DNA of 51,710 nucleotides, taken from the NCBI GenBank assembly GCA_910579495.1, contig CAJTVD010000022.1, positions 1 to 51,710 on the forward strand, given 5' to 3'. A program made the translations under genes and the position numbers. The notes beneath the pieces are model-generated. The model was given only the letters and a program-made list of their open reading frames with translations. It was not told where the DNA came from and did not search any database. This DNA is from an uncultured Lachnospiraceae bacterium (GTDB lineage Bacteria; Bacillota; Clostridia; Lachnospirales; Lachnospiraceae). Below are positions 46,849-51,710 of this stretch, in pieces. The first letter of the stretch is position 1. Every line of letters starts with the position of its first letter.

Positions 46849-47002
46849 TGCGTACAGATTACATAAACTTTACATAAAGCACCGGTATAGAGGCGGGAAA
46901 TATAAGGCGTATGCGTAAACTGTACTTAAAGTGTACTTATGGATGCTTCCGGCAGGGGGAGGATTCCTCCATTATGCGTAAACTGTATGTAAAGTATAAG
47001 TA
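46849..47002. repeat. Three-unit iteron-like array, 63-bp period
   Basis: TGCGTA recurs at 46849, 46912 and 46975, exactly 63 bp apart. Each is followed by two AT-rich half-sites 9-11 bp apart (TTACATAAA twice; TGTACTTA twice; GTATGTAAA and GTATAAGTA). Spacings of one and six helical turns put all sites on one face of the helix. This fits an operator, oriT-related or partition site. It fills the 247-base gap between DUF5697 and virB4. Confidence 0.6.
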
Positions 47003-50000
47003 TCAGACCGCCTCTGCCATCTGCCTGCGCTGCTTCTCCTTTTCCAGGAGCTTTTTCAGTTCCTCCCTGTCCGTGGTGATCAGTTCCTTTTCCAGCTCGG
47101 AAGCCTTGAACTCCACGGTGACGTTATTGTTGTTGGTGGAGATCAGGCCGTTGCCCCGCTCAAAGTGGGTGACTGCCATGGTCTCCGCTTCGGACAGGTG
47201 CAGGATGGACTGGACGCGCATCGCCTCCTCGTCCTCCAGGTTTAAGACGATCTTAGTCTTGGAGTTGTTGATGATGCCCTTGCCGTATTTGCCCTCCTCC
47301 AGTGCAAAGAAGTCATTCAAGTCCTGGGTGGCGCAGATGGCGGAACCGCCGTATCCACGGATGATCTTGAAGATTTCCAGCACGAACTCCGCAGCAAGGC
47401 GGTTGGACGCCGCACCGATGAGCTGCCATGTCTCGTCAATGAAGATGGATTTTTCCACGGTACGGTCTTCCTTTGCCTTGTCCCACACATAGTCCAGTGC
47501 CACGAACATGCCCACGGTCAGGAGGTCTCCGGTCAGTTCCGAAATGTCCAGCACCGTGTACTTGTTGTCCAGGTTCACGTTGGTCTGCTGGTTGAAGGTG
47601 GAAGCGGAGCCATGCACCAGCCGGTTCATGATGTTGGCAAGGCGCCTTGTGTCCGCATTCTTCTTTAAAATGTTGAAGACATCCTCCAGCACCGGCATCT
47701 CCCGGTAGTGTTCCGGGGCTTCCGGGTCAGGCAGGCTCTCGTTGTTGTGGGTGATGCCTTTCTGGTTGTAGGTCTGTATCAGCGCCTCATCCAATAGCTG
47801 CCGTTCCTCATGGGTCATGTCCGGGATCAGCAGGGAGAAGAAGATGTGGAGCCGCTGTATCTTTGCCGCAAGCTCCGATTTTTCCGTCTGCGGGCCGTCT
47901 ATCAGGTCATTGGCGGAGGAGTCCACCTTCCGGATCTCCATGATGTTGATGCAGTTCCTGGAGGCAGGGGAAATCTGGATAAATTCACCGCCGATGTTGC
48001 TGCAGGCCCGGTGGAACTCATGCCCTTTTAAGGGGGCGATGATGAATACCTGTATGTTCCTGCGGCGCATCCGGAGCGCCATGAGCTGCATGGTGAAGGT
48101 CTTGCCTGCGCCGGAGGTTCCGAGGATCGCCATGTTCGCGTTCTTGTAGACACGGGAATTGAAGATGTCCACGATGATCAGCGAATTGTTGTGCTTGTTC
48201 ACCCCTAAGAGGATGCCGTTGTCATCGCACATCTCAAAAGAGGTAAAGGGGTAGCAGCTGGCAACGCTGCTTGTCAGGATGTTGCGTTTGGAACGCTCGA
48301 ACAGCTTTTTCTCCAGTGACACAAGGGGAAGGGCGGAAAGCAGCGCCTGCTCCTCCCGGAAGTGGCAGGATACCGCCTCCATGTCCTGTGAGAGCATCAG
48401 CTTTTTCATCTCATTGGTGCGCCACTCCAGTTCCTCCAGGCTGTCTGCCGTGACCGTGATCAGGATGTTCATGTAATAGAAATCCTCGTTGGAGGCAAGC
48501 CCCTCCTTCAGGAAATATCCGGAGCGGATGGCGCTGTCCAGGTCATCGAAGTCCGAGTTGGTATCGGAGGTGTCCTTGATCTTGGAGCGGTTGATACGGA
48601 GCTGCTGTCCCAGTTTCTGCTGGATGCGGTCTTTGGGCTGGCGGTCAAAGAAGATGTCCACGTCGATGCCTTCCCCCGCATTGACCAGGAGGGAGATCCA
48701 TCCGGCGCACACCTGCGGGCGGTAGCCCCCGGAAGGGACTAACAGGTAGGTGTGGTAGGTGCCGTCCATGACGACATAGTTGCCGTGGGTATAGTCGATG
48801 GATTCCGGTGCGATGAACTCCATTGCGGGGATGTTGCCGATCTCATCCCGCCTGCCTGCATTGATATACTGGCCGATGACCTCGTTGACGCGCACGCTTA
48901 AGGGTTTTGCCACGCTGGTTCTGCGGTTTAAGATGCCGTAGAATACCTCGGCTGCCATCTCATCCTCATTGTCAGGTACTAAAAGCTCGTTCCCGCACTG
49001 CTGCAGGTAGGTCTTTGCCGTCCGTACAGCGGTCGTGAGGGCGGCGATGGCGTCGCTTTCCTCATTCCCACGGTTTGCGGCAAAAGGCTCATATTCAAAG
49101 ATGATGAAGAAACGCCTTGTGATGGCCTCCCTGGAACCGATGCGCCGGATCAGGTTTTCATAATCCTTCTGGAGCGCAAGGCAGCGCTCGTCCGTTTCCT
49201 GCCGCATTTCCTCCCGCAGGGTCTCCAGGTGGCTGCCTAAGTCGGCACGCCTGGTAAGGACCTTGAACTGGAGCTTCACGGGGCTGATCTTTAAGTAGCT
49301 GACAAAGGAGTAGATGATGTTGCGCTGCTCCCTTGCGCTGCGCAGCAGGAAGTTGATGGGGATGACCTCTATGATCTTCACATAGCGGTGGTCCTTCGTG
49401 TAGATGATGCCGTTTTCTATCTTCCGGATGGGGAGGTAGGAGGCGGCGGGGTTTAACAGTTCCGGTTCCGGCTCCTCCCTCATGCGCTCCCGCATCTGGG
49501 AAACGCCGCGTTTCTTTTTCGGGCGTTCACCGGCATCTTCTGCAGAGGCGGCCTGCTTTGCCTGCCTGCGCTCCTTGAACTGCCCGAACTCCTCGGCAAA
49601 GTCTTCCTTTTTGGGCTTTGTTTTCTTTTCCGCTTTTTTCCTTCCGGTTTTCTTCTGCCTGACAGCTTTCGTTTCTTTTACCGGGGCCTCGTCTGCATCC
49701 TCCTGCAGCCCCACCACCCTCCGGTTTTTCAGGTATACGAAAAAGTTGATGACAAAAGAGGTCAGGCTTTCGCCGTTTATGCCGATGATGGCGAACAGGG
49801 CTGCCGGGAGTACGGTCAGGCAGGCGATGATGATCTTTGTTGTCAGTGTCACCGGAAGGTGGAACACGGGCAGGCCGATGAGCAGTGAGACCGCCAGTGC
49901 TTCCGCCGCATTCCTGAGCTTGATGGTTCCGCCGAACACTGTTCCGGTATCAATGAAGTTCGGCGGGATGATGTATATGTCGTTTTCTTCGTGTCGCATG

Positions 50001-50005
50001 GACAT
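47003..50005 (-). CDS. virB4: PrgI-VirB4 fusion, conjugation ATPase
   Basis: A 1000-residue protein. The N-terminal 95 residues are a PrgI-like part with membrane segments (SLLIGLPVFHLPVTLTTKII; ACLTVLPAALFAIIGINGES). A highly charged Lys-rich linker (about 105-175) leads to a VirB4 ATPase with Walker A GTSGAGKT near 629-636, a Walker B region SIFIDETWQL and CATQDLNDFF. VirB4 energises channel assembly and DNA transfer. The start at 50005 is placed after AGGAGG; a GTG 12 bases earlier is possible. PrgI and VirB4 are often separate or fused in this family. Confidence 0.92.
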   Translation of the reverse strand: MSMRHEENDIYIIPPNFIDTGTVFGGTIKLRNAAEALAVSLLIGLPVFHLPVTLTTKIIIACLTVLPAALFAIIGINGESLTSFVINFFVYLKNRRVVGLQEDADEAPVKETKAVRQKKTGRKKAEKKTKPKKEDFAEEFGQFKERRQAKQAASAEDAGERPKKKRGVSQMRERMREEPEPELLNPAASYLPIRKIENGIIYTKDHRYVKIIEVIPINFLLRSAREQRNIIYSFVSYLKISPVKLQFKVLTRRADLGSHLETLREEMRQETDERCLALQKDYENLIRRIGSREAITRRFFIIFEYEPFAANRGNEESDAIAALTTAVRTAKTYLQQCGNELLVPDNEDEMAAEVFYGILNRRTSVAKPLSVRVNEVIGQYINAGRRDEIGNIPAMEFIAPESIDYTHGNYVVMDGTYHTYLLVPSGGYRPQVCAGWISLLVNAGEGIDVDIFFDRQPKDRIQQKLGQQLRINRSKIKDTSDTNSDFDDLDSAIRSGYFLKEGLASNEDFYYMNILITVTADSLEELEWRTNEMKKLMLSQDMEAVSCHFREEQALLSALPLVSLEKKLFERSKRNILTSSVASCYPFTSFEMCDDNGILLGVNKHNNSLIIVDIFNSRVYKNANMAILGTSGAGKTFTMQLMALRMRRRNIQVFIIAPLKGHEFHRACSNIGGEFIQISPASRNCINIMEIRKVDSSANDLIDGPQTEKSELAAKIQRLHIFFSLLIPDMTHEERQLLDEALIQTYNQKGITHNNESLPDPEAPEHYREMPVLEDVFNILKKNADTRRLANIMNRLVHGSASTFNQQTNVNLDNKYTVLDISELTGDLLTVGMFVALDYVWDKAKEDRTVEKSIFIDETWQLIGAASNRLAAEFVLEIFKIIRGYGGSAICATQDLNDFFALEEGKYGKGIINNSKTKIVLNLEDEEAMRVQSILHLSEAETMAVTHFERGNGLISTNNNNVTVEFKASELEKELITTDREELKKLLEKEKQRRQMAEAV

Positions 50006-50073
50006 TCTGCGATGCACCTCCTAAATTCATGGTTGTGGCGGACGGACAAATGGATGCCTGCATCCGCTGTTGG

Positions 50074-51288
50074 TTATTCTGTATACGGCCTGCCGCACAG
50101 GACGATGTTGCCGGTACTGTAGATGGGGCGGTAGACGACTTTTTTCTTGGAGAAGGAGGCATCCACCACATAGCCGTCCCCGGCATAGATGGCCACATGG
50201 TCGATGTTCAGGTAACGGTTGTTCACCCCGAAGGAGTAGAATACCAGATCACCGGGGGCAAGGCTGTCATAGGATACGGCAAGGCTGCTCTCTGCAATGT
50301 ACCTTGCCTGCGATGCTGCTGTGTTGGAGCCGCCATGCTGCAGGGAGACCCCTAACTGGCTGTATACCCAGTAGGTAAAGGAGCTGCAGTCAAAATAACC
50401 TTCCTGGTTCCTCCGTTCCTGGCTGTACGGGGTGCCCAGCTTGGTCAGGGCAAGGTCAACCGCTCTGTTCCCGGTCTCCCCCGGTATCAGGTCTGGGTTG
50501 ATCTCCACCAGATATACCGTATCAAACAGGAACAGGTGGAGGTTTGCGGCATAGTATTCCGCAGTCTGTGCCTGCTCATCTGTCAGGCGGAACACGTCCC
50601 TGGCAAAATAACTGTCCCCGGCGTACTCCACCGTATATTCATAGTGGTGTATGGTACGGCTTTCCCCGGTTTCTTCATCCGTTTCCTCATATTCTGTGAC
50701 TTCCACGGTATAGGTGAATATGCCGTCCGTATTGTCACGCAGTATCTTTTCCAGCTTTTTCAGGTTTACCTCCCGGTAGTCCTCCTGGGAGGCGCAGAAC
50801 TGGGAGATGACCAGTGCGCTTTCATAGATGATGCGGTCTGAAAAGTCATCCGTGATGCCGTACTCGCAGCCGGAGCCGAGGGCGTCCGCTTCCCGCTGTA
50901 TATCATCCAGCAGTGCGTCATGTTTCTCCCGCAGGATGGCTTCGATAGATGTTTCTGCTTCCGCGATGTTCTCCATGATGACGCTGTTATCGTTCAGCGC
51001 GTCGCCTGTGGCATCATCCAGCCCCAGGCTCCCGAAGATCAGGGAGGGGAGCATCAGGATGAACAGGACCGGGAGCATCAGCAGGGCGGCAAAAGCAGCC
51101 AGTACCTTCCCGATGACTTTCCTGTTTTCCCATAAACCGGCGGCCAGCATCCCGTAAGGGCCTGCCGCCGCGCCTTTGGCTGCCCCGGCAACCGCTTTCC
51201 CTGTCTTTAGGGCGCTTTTGGCAGTGCCTGCCGCCGATGCCGCACTGGAAAGGGCGGAGTGTTCTTTTTTCCTGTTGTCTTCAGCCAT
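50074..51288 (-). CDS. NlpC/P60 cell-wall hydrolase, VirB1-like
   Basis: A 404-residue protein: an Ala/Lys-rich start, one membrane segment (about 60-90), a linker with IVEINPDLIP-like sequence and a C-terminal NlpC/P60 domain. Catalytic Cys301 lies in FDCSSFTYWVY, with His364 in NIDHVAIYAG. It cuts peptidoglycan to open the path for the channel. The start overlaps the stop of the upstream gene by TAAATG. No lysozyme (SLT) domain is seen. Confidence 0.87.
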   Translation of the reverse strand: MAEDNRKKEHSALSSAASAAGTAKSALKTGKAVAGAAKGAAAGPYGMLAAGLWENRKVIGKVLAAFAALLMLPVLFILMLPSLIFGSLGLDDATGDALNDNSVIMENIAEAETSIEAILREKHDALLDDIQREADALGSGCEYGITDDFSDRIIYESALVISQFCASQEDYREVNLKKLEKILRDNTDGIFTYTVEVTEYEETDEETGESRTIHHYEYTVEYAGDSYFARDVFRLTDEQAQTAEYYAANLHLFLFDTVYLVEINPDLIPGETGNRAVDLALTKLGTPYSQERRNQEGYFDCSSFTYWVYSQLGVSLQHGGSNTAASQARYIAESSLAVSYDSLAPGDLVFYSFGVNNRYLNIDHVAIYAGDGYVVDASFSKKKVVYRPIYSTGNIVLCGRPYTE

Positions 51289-51710
51289 TTACACACGGTC
51301 CTTTCTTTTTGGCATATCCGGGAGCTTCTGCACGATATTCTCATGATAGGCGATCTTGCCTTCCCCGGTCATGTACGGGGTGCGGTCCACAGTGTCAACG
51401 GCATACTGTTTGTACCAGGTGGCGTTGTCGGCGGTGGTGACGGTCTCATAATTCCCTTCCGGTGCCATGTACTGTTCGGTGTTATACATGCCGAAGGCTG
51501 TACCGTTGGGATAATCAACCGAGGTTTCCGTTCCCATGATGCGCCCGCCGCCGATCTCCACGCCGGAATAGCTGGGGGCATCGGGGATGCCGGTCTGCCC
51601 CAGGTAAGAGGACAGTGCCTGTGCCGCCTGGGTGCCAGTCATGGAGCCGGTGTAGCTGATATTCCCTTTTGCCACAGCCCCGGTGACGCCGTTGGCGAAA
51701 TCCCCGCCTT
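51289..51710 (-). CDS. Probable TrbL/VirB6-like protein, C-terminal part
   Basis: The frame is open from the right edge to the stop at 51289 (140 residues visible). It includes VTGAVAKGNISYTGSMTGTQ, then AAQALSSYLG and YNTEQYMAPEGNYETVTTAD, and ends PDMPKRKDRV. The Gly/Ala/Ser/Thr-rich end before a VirB1-like gene is typical of the large membrane protein (TrbL/VirB6-like) of this ICE family, but the membrane part is outside the window. A GTG at 51675 is not a true start. Confidence 0.5.
   Translation of the reverse strand, partial: GGDFANGVTGAVAKGNISYTGSMTGTQAAQALSSYLGQTGIPDAPSYSGVEIGGGRIMGTETSVDYPNGTAFGMYNTEQYMAPEGNYETVTTADNATWYKQYAVDTVDRTPYMTGEGKIAYHENIVQKLPDMPKRKDRV

Noticed and set aside
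46911..47492. Plus-strand open frame with MRKLY repeated twice
   Set aside because: It runs antisense through the virB4 3' end and has no ribosome binding site; the 21-residue repeat reflects the 63-bp DNA array.

Overview
The window reads as a Bacillota genome, most likely a Lachnospiraceae-type gut Clostridium. The reasons are the near-universal AGGAGG ribosome binding sites, tRNA genes without an encoded CCA, a Rpn-nuclease cluster, a CptIN-like type III toxin-antitoxin, and Gram-positive type IV secretion genes. Positions 1-2900 look like chromosome: the end of an XRE regulator, four tRNA genes (Glu-TTC, Glu-CTC, Tyr-GTA, Ser-GCT) and a degenerating Rpn (PD-(D/E)XK) cluster. From about 2.9 kb to the right edge the window is the interior of a large integrative conjugative element. 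Neither integrase nor relaxase lies in the window and no att site could be defined.

Operon A (minus strand, promoter near 8186, genes 7869 to 2944) encodes a divergent NAD-dependent DNA ligase, a DUF4262-like protein, a tandemly duplicated gene pair, a small zinc-ribbon protein and a Cys/His-rich protein. An orphan AbiEi-like regulator is divergently transcribed beside it. Operon B (minus strand, promoter near 24066, genes 23866 to 9055) encodes SSB, a membrane protein, a MoxR-like AAA+ ATPase with its VWA partner, XRE, SpoVT-like and sigma-like regulators, and many small unknown proteins. One of these is split by a complete group II intron (11616-13970). Operons A and B share nearly the same promoter and a conserved structured leader that ends in intrinsic terminators, and more terminators lie inside the operons. 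This suggests antitermination or attenuation control.

Between operon B and the next block is a type III toxin-antitoxin locus (24308-25129) with two 46-nt antitoxin RNA repeats, a terminator and a CptN-like toxin. The block at 25193-37826 has its own promoter (about 37985) and leader terminator. It encodes a complete Tad/Flp-type pilus machine: TadE-like pseudopilins, a large secreted protein, prepilin peptidase, CpaB, TadZ, TadA/CpaF, TadB, TadC, a pilin-like DUF6133 protein and several 30-37 residue membrane peptides. It is followed by a zinc-finger protein, a sigma-like factor and two unknown genes.

An AT-rich cargo island on the plus strand (38089-40808) carries two small antitoxin-like ORFs, two long palindromes and a 599-residue protein with a HEPN-type RX4H motif. 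To its right, the conjugation operon (minus strand, 40814 to beyond 51710) encodes an S1-like RNA-binding protein, a VirD4 coupling protein, accessory DUF proteins, a PrgI-VirB4 fusion ATPase, an NlpC/P60 VirB1-like hydrolase and the end of a probable TrbL/VirB6-like protein. A regular array of short repeats, three units exactly 63 bp apart, sits just downstream of virB4.
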